64,000 nt of DNA from Streptomyces sp. NBC_01197 (GCF_036010505.1 NZ_CP108569.1:3793001-3857000), one strand, 5' to 3'; shown: positions 16,189-25,477, counted from the stretch's first letter. Notes: generated by a model from the letters alone, not told the origin. Program-made: numbers and translations.

Positions 16189-17493
16189 ATGCCCATCGCG
16201 CTCCTCGCCCTGGCCATCGGGGCGTTCGGGATCGGAACCACCGAGTTCGTGATCATGGGATTGCTGCCGCAGGTCGCGGACTCCTTCCAGGTCTCGATCC
16301 CCACTGCCGGGTTCCTGATCACCGGTTACGCGCTGGGGGTGGTCGCCGGAGCCCCCCTCATGACCGTCCTCGGCACCCGAGTGCCTCGCAAGAAGATGCT
16401 GATGCTGCTGATGGGGCTGTTCATCATCGGCAATGTGGTCTCCGCGACCGCCCCGGTGTTCGGTGTGATGCTCGCCGGGCGGATTGTCGCCTCGTTCGCA
16501 CACGGCGCGTTCTTCGGTATCGGTTCGGTCGTGGCCGCGGGCCTGGTGGCACCGCAGAAGAAGGCGGGCGCCATCGCGATGATGTTCACCGGGCTGACCC
16601 TGGCCAATGTCATCGGTGTGCCGCTGGGCACCCTCATCGGCCAGGACATCGGCTGGCGGCTCACGTTCCTGCTCGTCGCCGGACTCGGCGTCGTGGGACT
16701 GCTGGGTGTCGCCAAGCTCGTACCGCAGCAGCCCGGGCCGGAGGGTGTCCGGTTGCGGCATGAGATCGCCGCCTTCCGCAATGTGCAGGTGCTGCTCGCG
16801 ATGGCGATGACGGTTCTCGGCTTCGGCGGGGTTTTCGCCGCGATCACCTACATCTCGCCGATGATGACCTCCGTCGCCGGATTCTCCGAGGGCGGCGTCA
16901 CCTGGCTGCTGGTGCTGTTCGGCCTCGGCATGGTCAGCGGCAACCTGATCGGTGGCCGCTTCGCCGACCGCGCGCTGATGCCGATGCTGTACGTGTCGCT
17001 GGGCGGGCTGGCCCTGGTCCTGGGGCTGTTCACGCTCACCGCGCACGACCGGATCGCTTCGGCGGTCACGGTCTTCCTGATCGGCGGGCTCGGGTTCGCG
17101 ACCGTTTCGCCGCTGCAGAAGAGGGTGCTCGACCAGGCGTCGGGGGCGCCGACACTGGCCTCCGCCGTCAACATCGGAGCCTTCAACCTCGGTAACGCGC
17201 TCTCCGCTTGGCTCGGCGGGATCGTCATCAGCGCGGGTCTCGGCTACACCGCCCCCAACTGGGTTGGTGCGGTTCTCGCCGCGTCGGCGCTGGTCCTCGC
17301 TCTGGTCTCCAGCACGCTGGAGCGCCGGAGCGGGCCGGTGGGCCCGGCCGGGTCCGTGACCCGGGTCGTGGCCGGGAGTGCGCCGGCCGAACCGACGTCG
17401 CCGCCCGAGCGGACAGCCCCGGCCGACCGGACACTCCAGGCCGAACCGACGCCGGTGACCGGGCTGGCCCCGGAAGTGTCTGCGAACCGCTGA
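16189..17493 (+). CDS. MFS transporter (DHA1 drug-efflux type)
   Basis: This 434-residue, twelve-helix major facilitator is of the AraJ/CmlR type. Helix 1 reads IGAFGIGTTEFVIMGLLPQV and the loop 2-3 region holds LGTRVPRKK. ATG at 16189 was chosen (GGAAGG 8 bases upstream); GTG at 16180 is in frame. The C-terminal tail of about 55 residues is low-complexity Pro/Ala/Thr and cytoplasmic. The divergent MarR gene suggests substrate-induced export of a small toxic molecule. Confidence 0.87.
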   Translation: MPIALLALAIGAFGIGTTEFVIMGLLPQVADSFQVSIPTAGFLITGYALGVVAGAPLMTVLGTRVPRKKMLMLLMGLFIIGNVVSATAPVFGVMLAGRIVASFAHGAFFGIGSVVAAGLVAPQKKAGAIAMMFTGLTLANVIGVPLGTLIGQDIGWRLTFLLVAGLGVVGLLGVAKLVPQQPGPEGVRLRHEIAAFRNVQVLLAMAMTVLGFGGVFAAITYISPMMTSVAGFSEGGVTWLLVLFGLGMVSGNLIGGRFADRALMPMLYVSLGGLALVLGLFTLTAHDRIASAVTVFLIGGLGFATVSPLQKRVLDQASGAPTLASAVNIGAFNLGNALSAWLGGIVISAGLGYTAPNWVGAVLAASALVLALVSSTLERRSGPVGPAGSVTRVVAGSAPAEPTSPPERTAPADRTLQAEPTPVTGLAPEVSANR

Positions 17494-17514
17494 ACGGCGC
17501 CCGGCTGCCGGCCC

Positions 17515-18369
17515 TCAGCCCGCCGCGACCGTCAGGGGCGTGAAGCGGCGGGTCCAGTCGCCCGGCAGTTCCGGGATCTCCCGCGTCATCACGGTGTTGA
17601 AACTCGTCGACTCCATCCCGCAGGACTTGACCCAGTCGAGGAGTTCCACATGGCGTACGTCGATGTCGGCGCGCAGCGGGCGGTCGGTGCCGACCGCGAG
17701 CGAGGCGATCAGGGCCTGTGCGCTCGCGGTGTCGCGGGCGATCAGCGGCCCGACCACATGGCTGTCCGTGCTGGGCCAGACTGCCGCATAACCGGTGATC
17801 CCGTCGGCGTCCTCGACGACACGCAACTGGTCGGCGAAGGCGGGCAGTCGCGTGATCATGTGGGTGCGGTCCTCGCCGAAGACCTCGTGGTCGAGGCGGA
17901 GCATCGCGGGCAGATCGCCGGCCGTGGCCGGACGGGTGGCCACGGCGGCTGCCGGGCCTTGGGGGTGGAAGGGGCCGCGGACCATCTCGGCCCTGCCCAC
18001 GGCCCGGAAGCCGAGCCTCTCGTAGAGCGGCCGCCCGAGCGCCGTGGCGTGCAACGTGAGCGGAATGCCGTCGAACTCTGCGATGACATGGCGCATCATC
18101 CGCAGGCCGGCACCCTGCCGTGCGTACTCATCCGCGACCAGGAGCATGCCGATGGCGGCCAGCCCTGAGCCGTACGAGGTGACGACACACGCGGTTGCCA
18201 GCCCCTTGCCCACGGGGTCGTCGATTCCGTAACCCGTCCCGGCCGCGAGCAGCAGCCCCCACTTGTGATCGTCACGCGGCCAGCCGCGATTCTCCGAGAG
18301 ATCGGCGCAGGAGGTGAGGTCACCAAGGGCCAGGCGGCGGATGGGCAGCTCGTCGAGGGATGAGGGCAT
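17515..18369 (-). CDS. GNAT acetyltransferase, two-domain
   Basis: This 284-residue protein has an N-terminal GNAT domain (VADEYARQGAGLRMMRHVI then LGRPLYERLGF) and a C-terminal second domain of the Acetyltransf_18 type (GEDRTHMITRLP, ITGYAAVWPS). The substrate is unknown. It lies 5 bp downstream of a membrane-protein gene on the same strand and is probably translated from the same message. Confidence 0.82.
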   Translation of the reverse strand: MPSSLDELPIRRLALGDLTSCADLSENRGWPRDDHKWGLLLAAGTGYGIDDPVGKGLATACVVTSYGSGLAAIGMLLVADEYARQGAGLRMMRHVIAEFDGIPLTLHATALGRPLYERLGFRAVGRAEMVRGPFHPQGPAAAVATRPATAGDLPAMLRLDHEVFGEDRTHMITRLPAFADQLRVVEDADGITGYAAVWPSTDSHVVGPLIARDTASAQALIASLAVGTDRPLRADIDVRHVELLDWVKSCGMESTSFNTVMTREIPELPGDWTRRFTPLTVAAG

Positions 18370-18374
18370 GGTGG

Positions 18375-18914
18375 TCAGGCTCGCTGATGGGGGCGTACGC
18401 CGTCCACCGGTTTCCGGGATGTTTGCCCCTTGTTCCGGTACGCCCGGCCGCGTGCGGTCAGGCCCCACGGTTTCAGCACCGAGATGGCTGTCATGAAGAA
18501 GTACGCGGTGGAGGCGACAGTGGGAGCGGCGACCAGACTCAGATCGGGATGCCCGGCTGCGGCAGCCCCGTTGATCTGCGTTCGGAGCGCCAGGGCGGAG
18601 GCGGTGAGGGTGGCGAGGGTCAGCCAGAACTTGGTCCACACCCAGCGGTAGCGGGCCAGCCCCCAGTGCGTCCCGAGGGAGAGCACCACTCCGCTGATCA
18701 GAGTGAGCAAGCCGATCGGGATGACCAGCCAGTCGCTGAAAACCTTCATCGCCCGGTACGCGGCCTCCGTCATGGGTGCGTCGGCGCAGATGTACGCGGT
18801 GACCCCGAGCGCGAGCAGCCCGATGGTCAGGCCCAGCCAGCCCACCGATACGGCGACATGGACTACGAGGGCACCCCGGCGTGCGGAGCGGGTCAGAGGT
18901 TTCACGTGAAACAC
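18375..18914 (-). CDS. Integral membrane protein, DUF2269-like
   Basis: This 179-residue protein has four predicted membrane helices (VHVAVSVGWLGLTIGLLALG; SDWLVIPIGLLTLISGVVLS; KFWLTLATLTASALAL; TVASTAYFFMTAIS). It resembles the DUF2269 group of unknown function. The GTG start (cac at 18912-18914) gives MFHVKPLTR; these first residues are dictated by an exact parS palindrome lying over the start. An internal GTG within the palindrome is an alternative. It is coupled to the downstream GNAT gene. Confidence 0.72.
   Translation of the reverse strand: MFHVKPLTRSARRGALVVHVAVSVGWLGLTIGLLALGVTAYICADAPMTEAAYRAMKVFSDWLVIPIGLLTLISGVVLSLGTHWGLARYRWVWTKFWLTLATLTASALALRTQINGAAAAGHPDLSLVAAPTVASTAYFFMTAISVLKPWGLTARGRAYRNKGQTSRKPVDGVRPHQRA
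18899..18912. promoter_or_regulatory. parS site overlapping a start codon
   Basis: An exact GTTTCACGTGAAAC palindrome covers codons 1-5 of the membrane-protein gene on the minus strand (last base of the GTG codon through VK). ParB binding here could occlude translation initiation sequences or transcription, or the overlap may simply be tolerated. Confidence 0.9.
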
Positions 18915-18981
18915 CGTGCCGCGTATCCGGCTTCAGGGCATCTGTCAGCGGGAGTAAGCGGCTGTACTAGCCTCGGCGTAC

Positions 18982-19641
18982 ATGGCGCGCCTGCATCTTT
19001 TCGACCTCGACGGGACCCTCATCCGTGGCTCGGCCGCGCCGGTGGAGATATCCCGCCAGCTGGGATTGCTGGAGGAGATCGGCGTGCTGGAGCGGGATCT
19101 GGTCTCGGGGCGGATCGGTCCACCGGATTACGCGGTGGAGGTGCACGCGCTCTGGTCCGGACTCACCGCGGATCATGTGGCGGCCGCTTTCGACGCCGCG
19201 CCGTGGCTCGCCGGGATCCAGGAGGTCTGGCGGGACATCAGGGAGCGCGGCGACTACTGCGCGGTCATTTCGCTCTCGCCGTCGTTTTTCGTGGAGCGGC
19301 TGCTCGGCTGGGGTGCGCATGCGGCGTACGGCTCACGCTTCCCGGAGGTGCCGTTCAGCCGGCCGGTGGACCCCTCTGGCATTCTCAGCGCGGCCGCGAA
19401 GGTCCGGATCGCGGACCGGCTCTGCACGGAGTTCGCCGTCAGGCGGGCGGACTGCATCGCCTATGGGGACTCGATGTCGGACGTGGAACTCTTCGGAGCG
19501 GTGCCCCTGTCGGTCGCGGTGAACGCGGACGGCCATCTGGCGGGACTGGCCACGCACAGCTACGCGGGCGGCGATCTGCGCGAGGCCTATGGGCTCGTCG
19601 CCGGGACCAACGGGAACTGCCCCGGGACCGACGGGAACTGA
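18982..19641 (+). CDS. HAD-superfamily phosphatase (PSP-like)
   Basis: This 219-residue protein has HAD motif I FDLDGTL (nucleophile Asp), motif II near ISLSPS, and motif IV in YGDSMSDVELF. It resembles phosphoserine phosphatase-like hydrolases of the IB subfamily with a small helical cap. Cytoplasmic; substrate unknown. The tail ends in a duplicated GT(N/D)GN. It is divergent from the parS-start membrane-protein gene (67-bp gap). Confidence 0.85.
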   Translation: MARLHLFDLDGTLIRGSAAPVEISRQLGLLEEIGVLERDLVSGRIGPPDYAVEVHALWSGLTADHVAAAFDAAPWLAGIQEVWRDIRERGDYCAVISLSPSFFVERLLGWGAHAAYGSRFPEVPFSRPVDPSGILSAAAKVRIADRLCTEFAVRRADCIAYGDSMSDVELFGAVPLSVAVNADGHLAGLATHSYAGGDLREAYGLVAGTNGNCPGTDGN

Positions 19642-19781
19642 CGCGAAACTGACCGGTACTGCGGGCGCCGACCGGCACCCGCACCGGCACAGACCGGCAT
19701 CGGCCGACCCGGACCGAGACCGACGGGCAGGCCCGCCGATCGCTGCCGACTCTGCCCCGTCCCACCCCCAGCAGCCAGGAC

Positions 19782-20264
19782 TCAGCCCAGGTCTGCGGCC
19801 TGGAGCGCCCGGACCCCTTCGATGTTCCCGTCGAGATAGTGCCGCAGCGAGAGCGGCACCAGATGGACAGCCGCGATCCCGACCCGGCTGAAGGGGACGC
19901 GCACGATTTCGTACTCGCCGCAGGGCTCTTCCATCTCGGGCCCGTGCCGCAGGGCCGGATCCATCGACGCCAGCCGGCAGACGAAGAAGTGCTGCACCTT
20001 CACGCCGGCCACCCCGCCGCCTTCGGGGATGTGCTCGACGGTGTCGACGAAGCAGGGCACCACGTCGGTGATCTTGGCGCCGAGTTCCTCGTCGATCTCC
20101 CGGTGCAGGGCTTCGACCACGGTGGAGTCCTCGGCCTCCACCCCGCCGCCGGGTGTCACCCAGTACGGTTCCACGCCGGGCTTGGTCCGCTTGATGAGGA
20201 TCAGGTGGTCGCCGTCGAGGAGCACGGCTCGGGCGGTGCGCTTGACCACTGAACGTTCGGTCAT
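19782..20264 (-). CDS. NUDIX hydrolase
   Basis: This 160-residue protein contains the Nudix box as GGVEAEDSTVVEALHREIDEEL (residues about 40-61), which binds Mg2+ for pyrophosphate hydrolysis. The N-terminal ARAVLLDGDHLILIKRTKPG is typical of ADP-ribose/NTP-type Nudix enzymes. ATG at 20264 follows a GGAAGG-like region on the plus strand complement; an upstream in-frame Met lacks support. Substrate unknown. Confidence 0.87.
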   Translation of the reverse strand: MTERSVVKRTARAVLLDGDHLILIKRTKPGVEPYWVTPGGGVEAEDSTVVEALHREIDEELGAKITDVVPCFVDTVEHIPEGGGVAGVKVQHFFVCRLASMDPALRHGPEMEEPCGEYEIVRVPFSRVGIAAVHLVPLSLRHYLDGNIEGVRALQAADLG

Positions 20265-20324
20265 GGAAGGAGATTGGCCCGTGAAACCGGTTCCGAAACG
20301 CATCACCTGCCCCGGAACCTACCC

Positions 20325-21221
20325 TCAGGACCAGTCGGAGGCCGCCCGCAGCAGCCACTCCTGGGCCCGTGCGATGTGCGGAAGCGCCAGCGTGCCGGTG
20401 CGTACGGCGAGAAAGTAGGTACGCAGCGGTGGCACCGGCGGATCCAGCAGCGCCACCACCTCACCCCGCTCCAGGGCGTCCTGGCAGAGATAGCGCGGCA
20501 GTACGGCGAGCCCGGCGCCTGCCACCACCGCCTGCTGGACGGCCCGCAGATCGGGCGCGACGACCGCGCCGGTCTCGGCGGGGCGTGCGTCGAAGACGGT
20601 GCTCCAGTAGCGGGAGACGAACGGCAGCGACTCATGGACCTCCACCACGGGCAGGTCCTTCAGTACGGATGGCCCCCGGTGCCGCAGTGTCCCCGGGCCG
20701 ATCCGGGCGGCCCAGCGGGGAGACGCGACCAGGACGTGTTCCTCGTCGCAGAGCGCGGTCGCGGTCAGGAGTTCACCGCGTGGCCGCGCCGTGGTGATGG
20801 CGAGGTCGTGGTGTCCTGCGCCGAGCCCGTCCAAGGCCTCCTCGGTGTTGCCGAACGAGGCCCGCAGCGCGATGCCCTGCGAAATCAGCGAGGTGAGCGC
20901 GGGCAGGGCGCGCACCGCGGTGAACTCCGGCGGCCCCGCCAGGTGCAGTGTGCGGCTTCCGGCCTCCTCGTCGATGCCTGTCTCGGCGATCTCCGCGAGT
21001 GCGTCCAGATGCGGTGCCGCGCGGTGGGCGAGTTCGTCCCCGATGGACGTCGGGGTGACGCCACGGGCCCTGCGCAGGAACAGCGGTCGCCCCAACTGCC
21101 TTTCCAGGGTGCGTATCTGGCTGGTCACCGCGGGCTGGGAGAGCCCGAGCAGTGCGGCGGCGCGGGTGAAGGACCCGGCACGGTGCACGGCGACGAAGGT
21201 GCGGAGCAGGGCCAGATCCAT
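20325..21221 (-). CDS. LysR family transcriptional regulator
   Basis: This 298-residue LysR protein has the N-terminal HTH (FVAVHRAGSFTRAAALLGLS then PAVTSQIRTLERQLGRPLF) and a substrate-binding domain. It is preceded by an AT-rich stretch at 21270-21290 with a -10-like TATACT on its strand. No divergent partner exists; the cystathionine-lyase-type gene lies upstream in the same direction, so its target is uncertain. Confidence 0.88.
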   Translation of the reverse strand: MDLALLRTFVAVHRAGSFTRAAALLGLSQPAVTSQIRTLERQLGRPLFLRRARGVTPTSIGDELAHRAAPHLDALAEIAETGIDEEAGSRTLHLAGPPEFTAVRALPALTSLISQGIALRASFGNTEEALDGLGAGHHDLAITTARPRGELLTATALCDEEHVLVASPRWAARIGPGTLRHRGPSVLKDLPVVEVHESLPFVSRYWSTVFDARPAETGAVVAPDLRAVQQAVVAGAGLAVLPRYLCQDALERGEVVALLDPPVPPLRTYFLAVRTGTLALPHIARAQEWLLRAASDWS

Positions 21222-21486
21222 GTCCGTACCGTCCCGTTCTGACTGTGGCGAAGTGTCCCGGCCCCCGGCAAAAGTATAAATAAGTCGATAGGTCGCTGCC
21301 GCTACTGTGATTGGACACTGACGCTGAGTCAACTAGCCTTGTGCAGGCGGTCCTTCGCGTTGACCGGGGAACCGGGACGGCCCGAGCCATGAGGGGGGAG
21401 GCTCGGACCGTCCGTAGCACCCGTCGCGGAGCCGTCGGCGCGGCCCGCATGCCGCTGCTGCCGCTGCCCGCTGCCGGAGCTGACCG

Positions 21487-22659
21487 CTACCGCTCCCGCG
21501 CCGCCTCGTCCAGGGCCCTCAGGACGTCCGCCACCAGATCGCGGGTGTCCTCGACACCTGCGGAGAAGCGGATGAACCCTTCCGGCACGGCGTCGCCGCC
21601 CCAGCGTCCGCGCCGCTCGGCGGTGGAGCGGACGCTGCCGAAACTGGTCGCGTCATCGACCAGCTCCAGGGCGTCGAGAAAGCGTTCAGCATGGTCGCGG
21701 TCCGGCAGTACGAACGAGACCACGCAGCCGAAGCGGCGCATCTGGCCGGCCGCCGTGGCATGCGAGGGGTCCGACGGCAGCCCGGGATGGCGCAGGCCCT
21801 CGATCTCCGCGCGTCCGGACAGCGCCTCGGCGAGCGCCAGGGCGTTCGCGGACTGCCGGTCGGCGCGCAGCTGGATCGTGGCGAGCGAGCGGTGCGCGAG
21901 CCAGGCTTCCATCGGCCCGGGGATCGCTCCGACGACCTTGCGCCACTTCCGTACTCGCGCCGCGAGCTCCGCGTCGCGGCAGGTGACATAGCCGAGCAGG
22001 ATGTCGCCGTGCCCGGTGAGCCCCTTGGTGCCGCTGGCCACGGAGAAGTCCGCGCCGAGGTCGAGGGGTCGCTGTCCGAGCGGGGTCGCGAGGGTGTTGT
22101 CCACCGCGACCAGCGTCCCGCCGGCGTGCGCGGCCGCCGCTAGCCGCCGTACGTCGCAGACGTCCAGACCGGGATTGGACGGGGTCTCGATCCACAGGAG
22201 CCGGGCGCCGACCAGGGCGCCGAGCTGTGCGTCGCCACCGGTCGGCGCGGTCCGTACCCCGACGCCGTACGCGTCGAGCTGTTCCCTTACGAGTGGCAGC
22301 GCCTGGTATCCGTCGTCGGGCAGCACCACCGTGTCGCCCGCGCGGGCCTGGGAGAGCAGGACGGCCGATACGGCCGCCATTCCGGAGGCGAAGGTGACCG
22401 TCTCGGCGGGCTCGTCCGGGGACTCCAGCTCGCTGATGGCCGCTTCGAGGTGCGTCCAGGTCGGGTTGGTGTCGCGTCCGTAGGTGTAAGGCCCGGTGGG
22501 CTCGCCCGGCAGGTGGTAGTGGGCGGCGAACACCGGCCCCGGCAGGGTCGGTTCGTACTTCACCGGTGCGGGCAGCCCGGCCCGTACCGCTCGTGTTCCG
22601 TCTCCGGGACCCGTGGCGGGCGTGTTCATGGCGGATGTGTTCATGGCGGGGGTGCTCAT
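21487..22659 (-). CDS. Cystathionine gamma-lyase-type PLP enzyme
   Basis: This 390-residue protein belongs to the Cys/Met metabolism PLP family. It has TYGRDTNPTW, ASGMAAVSAVLL, the Asp of VAVDNTLATP and the Schiff-base Lys in VASGTKGLTGHGD. The family cleaves or exchanges the gamma substituent of cystathionine or homoserine derivatives. The N-terminus is a tandem 15-bp repeat (MSTPAMNTSAMNTPA), so any of three Met codons may initiate. It starts 6 bp after the holin-like gene and is probably coupled to it. Confidence 0.86.
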   Translation of the reverse strand: MSTPAMNTSAMNTPATGPGDGTRAVRAGLPAPVKYEPTLPGPVFAAHYHLPGEPTGPYTYGRDTNPTWTHLEAAISELESPDEPAETVTFASGMAAVSAVLLSQARAGDTVVLPDDGYQALPLVREQLDAYGVGVRTAPTGGDAQLGALVGARLLWIETPSNPGLDVCDVRRLAAAAHAGGTLVAVDNTLATPLGQRPLDLGADFSVASGTKGLTGHGDILLGYVTCRDAELAARVRKWRKVVGAIPGPMEAWLAHRSLATIQLRADRQSANALALAEALSGRAEIEGLRHPGLPSDPSHATAAGQMRRFGCVVSFVLPDRDHAERFLDALELVDDATSFGSVRSTAERRGRWGGDAVPEGFIRFSAGVEDTRDLVADVLRALDEAARER

Positions 22660-22665
22660 ACGGCC

Positions 22666-23043
22666 TCAGTCCTCATCGGGCAGGACGACGTTCATCGCCC
22701 ACGAGACGACCGAGATGATCAGGCCGCCGAGTACAGCGGTCCAGAAGCCGTGGACGTGGAAGGAGAGGTCGAGCTTCCCGGACAGCCAGGAAGTCAGCAG
22801 CAGCATCAGGGCGTTGATCACCAGAGTGATCAGCCCCAGTGTGAGGATGAACAGGGGGAAGGCGATCAGCTTCACGATCGGCTTGACGACGAAGTTCACC
22901 AGGCCGAAGATCACCGCGACGATGATCAGGGTGAGTGTCTTGCGGCCGGTGGAGTCGCCGGTGAGCGTGATGTCCTGAAGGAGCCAGATGGCTACGAAGA
23001 GTGCTGCGGCGTTGGCAACCGTCTTGACTACGAAATTCTTCAT
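22666..23043 (-). CDS. Phage_holin_4_2 family membrane protein
   Basis: This 125-residue protein has four membrane helices (AALFVAIWLLQDI; LTLIIVAVIFGLVNFVVKPI; LFILTLGLITLVINALMLLL; FWTAVLGGLIISVVSW), matching PF04020, a widespread family named for a holin link but usually chromosomal and of unknown role. No phage genes are nearby. It is encoded directly upstream of the PLP enzyme and divergent from the cupin (51 bp). Confidence 0.82.
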   Translation of the reverse strand: MKNFVVKTVANAAALFVAIWLLQDITLTGDSTGRKTLTLIIVAVIFGLVNFVVKPIVKLIAFPLFILTLGLITLVINALMLLLTSWLSGKLDLSFHVHGFWTAVLGGLIISVVSWAMNVVLPDED

Positions 23044-23094
23044 GTGTCTGATCGTGGCAGACACGATCGGTACGAGTGCAGGGGCTGACGAGCG

Positions 23095-23412
23095 ATGAAA
23101 GCATTCCGGCTGGACGAACTGGAGGCGGAGCGTGCTGCCAACGACGGCGCGTATCTGCAGTTCCTGCGCGAACGGAACATGTCGGTGGGGCTCTACGCGC
23201 TGGACGCGGGAGCGACCGACCGCCAGCAGCCGCACGGCCAGGACGAGGTGTACTTCGTGGTGAGCGGACGGGCGTCGATCACGGTCGGTACGGAGACGAC
23301 CGAGGTCGCGCGGGGCGGGGTGGTGTACGTACCCGCCGGGGTGACGCACAAGTTCCACCACATCTCCGAGGACCTGCGGGTTCTGGTGGTCTTCTCGCCG
23401 CCCGAGAGCTGA
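23095..23412 (+). CDS. Cupin-domain protein
   Basis: This 105-residue single-domain cupin has motif 1 (PHGQDEVYFVVSGRASI) and motif 2 (PAGVTHKFHHI), with His/Glu/His residues placed to bind a metal. Probably a small metal-dependent enzyme or binding protein; substrate unknown. ATG at 23095. Confidence 0.85.
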   Translation: MKAFRLDELEAERAANDGAYLQFLRERNMSVGLYALDAGATDRQQPHGQDEVYFVVSGRASITVGTETTEVARGGVVYVPAGVTHKFHHISEDLRVLVVFSPPES

Positions 23413-23567
23413 CCGCAGGCCCCGGACACCGCTGTCCCGTAGGGGGCGGATCAGGGGATTCCAAGGGCTGAGCGGCCGCCGCCGAACCCTCCGGCGCCTT
23501 TAGCATCGAGAGCAGAGCACCCGGAGTGGCCGGTGTGGTCCAGGAAGATCCAGGAAGAGGTAGGACG

Positions 23568-23786
23568 ATGGCGGTCCGAGAGATTTTCGCGGGAATGCCG
23601 TGGTGGGTGAAGTGGGTAGCGGTGCCCGTTCTCGTGCTGATCGTGTTCGGCGGTCTCATCGCGACCGTCATCGGCTTTGTGATCGGGCTGCTCTTCAAGG
23701 CCCTGCTCCTGGTGGCGCTCGTCGCCGGACTGATCTACGTCGTACGGAAGTTCACCTCGTCCTCGTCCTCGCGGAACGACTGGTAG
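23568..23786 (+). CDS. Small membrane protein, DUF5326-like
   Basis: This 72-residue protein starts with an amphipathic segment (MAVREIFAGMPWWVKW), has two closely spaced hydrophobic helices (VAVPVLVLIVFGGLIATVIGF and LLFKALLLVALVAGLIYVV) and a Ser-rich polar tail. It resembles the small Streptomyces DUF5326 proteins of unknown function. ATG at 23568 follows AGAGGTAGGACG. It stands alone before ssgR. Confidence 0.72.
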   Translation: MAVREIFAGMPWWVKWVAVPVLVLIVFGGLIATVIGFVIGLLFKALLLVALVAGLIYVVRKFTSSSSSRNDW

Positions 23787-24080
23787 AACGGCGCGACCGG
23801 TCGGCGCGGCCAGTAGTAAGGCGGCGACTGGTCGTACGACGGAATCGGAAGAAGGTTGCCGGGCCCGGGCTGGTGTACCCGTGCGGTCGTTAGCCCGGCT
23901 GAGGGATGGGGCAGCGAATCCCCACGCCCGGACGGAGGCTGTGGCTACAGTGAGAAATCCCTGCCGCCTCCTCGGGAAACTGGCCTGAAGAAGGCGCTGA
24001 CCAGCGGATTGTGCGCGGCGGGGCCCACGGGGGAAGCCCTCGCGGGCAGAGATCCGCCGTCGGCATGCTGGGGGTGACCT
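23787..24080. promoter_or_regulatory. Region upstream of ssgR
   Basis: This 294-bp gap holds no gene that I can support. It should contain the ssgR promoter; the only AT-richer part is around 23938-23965. No clear -35/-10 pair was assigned. Confidence 0.4.
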
Positions 24081-24809
24081 TTGGCCACAGCGCCTCACAC
24101 CGCTGCGCCGACACTGGTCGGCTCGGTGCAGCGCGCGCTCAGACTGCTGGAGGCCGTCAGCTCCCACAGCGGCGTAGCCCCCGCGAAACAGCTCGCCAGG
24201 GAGGCTGGACTCCCCCTCCCGACCGCCTATCACCTGCTGCGCACCCTGGCCCACGAGGGCTATGTGCGCCGGGAGAACGGCGTGTTCGTCCCCGGAGCCG
24301 CCGCCGAGCGGGCCGAATCGCTCAACTCCTGGCGGGACGCGCTCGGGGTACCAATTTATTTTGCGGCCTACCGCGAGGGTGAGATCGACCTCGTCGCGGT
24401 CGCCGACACACCCGCCGCGCCCGCCGTCGAGGAGTGGGCGGACTTCCGGGAAACCGGTCATGCACACGCCCTCGGCCAGCGTCTGCTGAGCCGGCTCGAC
24501 GAAGCCTCCCGCAGAGATCATCCGGACCGCCATCCGGTGCGTCCGCTGACCCGCTGTTCGGTACGTGACCGGTGCGTCCTGCTGCGAAGACTGGCTGCGA
24601 CGGAACGGACACAACCGGTTGTCGAGCAGCAGGAGTCCGCACTCGGAACCGGCTGTGCGGCCATCCCGGTCGCGGTCGGTCCAGGTGCTGCGGTGATAGC
24701 CGTCTCGGGCCCGGTGCACCGGCAAGTACGGTTGCTCTCCGCTGCTAAAACGTTACGGTCCGAGGCCGGGGCTTTGCTCGATTCGCTTGCGTTCTCTATC
24801 AGTATCTGA
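24081..24809 (+). CDS. ssgR: IclR-family regulator SsgR, activator of ssgA
   Basis: This 242-residue protein has an IclR-type winged helix (VQRALRLLEAVSSHSGVAPA then PTAYHLLRTLAHEGYVRRE) and a shortened effector-binding domain. Its position directly before ssgA, its length and IclR class match SsgR, the known ssgA activator in S. coelicolor sporulation. The start is TTG at 24081, which may limit expression. The C-terminal half is richer in Arg/His than common IclR proteins. Confidence 0.88.
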   Translation: MATAPHTAAPTLVGSVQRALRLLEAVSSHSGVAPAKQLAREAGLPLPTAYHLLRTLAHEGYVRRENGVFVPGAAAERAESLNSWRDALGVPIYFAAYREGEIDLVAVADTPAAPAVEEWADFRETGHAHALGQRLLSRLDEASRRDHPDRHPVRPLTRCSVRDRCVLLRRLAATERTQPVVEQQESALGTGCAAIPVAVGPGAAVIAVSGPVHRQVRLLSAAKTLRSEAGALLDSLAFSISI

Positions 24810-24923
24810 AATATCACTCCTTGTGATCTGTTTGCGCTTACAGCACGATTACGTCAAGAGGGCCTGGCGGTTCATTCCCGGCCATCTTGTGAACCAACAC
24901 GGCGTCTACTGCGGGGTAGGGAC

Positions 24924-25358
24924 ATGAGCGAATCGGTCCAGGCAGAGGTCATGATGAACTTCCTCGTCTCCGAGGAGCTCTCCTTCCGTATCCCGGTGGA
25001 GCTGTGCTACGAGGTGAGCGATCCGTACGCGGTCCGGATGACCTTCCATCTTCCCGGAGACGCCCCGGTGACCTGGACGTTCGGCCGTGAGCTGCTTCTC
25101 GACGGGATCAATGCCCCCACGGGGGACGGCGACGTGCACATTGCGCCCAGTGATCCGGCAGGACTGTCCGACGTCCATCTGCGCCTCCAGGTCGGGGCCG
25201 ACCGTGCGCTGTTCCGGGCGGGGAGCGCCCCGTTGATCGCCTTCCTGGACCGCACCGACAAGATCGTCCCGCTCGGCGAGGAGCGCAGTCTGGGCGACTT
25301 CGACGGACATCTGGAGGCAGCCCTCGGCCGGATCCTCGCCGAGGAGAACGCGGGCTGA
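24924..25358 (+). CDS. ssgA: Sporulation and cell division protein SsgA
   Basis: This 144-residue SALP-family protein has the family core FLVSEELSFRIPVELCYEVSDP, TFHLPGDAPVTWTFGRELLLDG and the end FDGHLEAALGRILAEEN. SsgA controls septum-site selection and branching in Streptomyces, through SsgB and FtsZ localisation. The start MSESVQAEVMM corresponds to that of known SsgA proteins. It is 114 bp after ssgR, with presumably its own SsgR-dependent promoter in the AT-rich gap at 24808-24850. Confidence 0.95.
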   Translation: MSESVQAEVMMNFLVSEELSFRIPVELCYEVSDPYAVRMTFHLPGDAPVTWTFGRELLLDGINAPTGDGDVHIAPSDPAGLSDVHLRLQVGADRALFRAGSAPLIAFLDRTDKIVPLGEERSLGDFDGHLEAALGRILAEENAG

Positions 25359-25396
25359 GGTCGAGACCTGAGAGTCGAGGGCTGAGAGTTGAGCGC

Positions 25397-25424
25397 TGCG
25401 AACTGGTGCCTGCGAACTGGTGCC
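25397..25424. repeat. 14-bp tandem repeat after ssgA
   Basis: TGCGAACTGGTGCC is present twice head to tail, with a partial third copy, in the convergent gap between ssgA and the yibE/F-like gene. Confidence 0.7.
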
Positions 25425-25477
25425 TGCGAGTTGAGGCCCGGGAGCTGAGCCCTGAGCGAGCGCGGAGATCCGACAGC

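Noticed and set aside
22666..23043. Prophage remnant suggested by the holin-like name
   Set aside because: No integrase, structural or lysis genes are nearby; the family is common in bacterial chromosomes.
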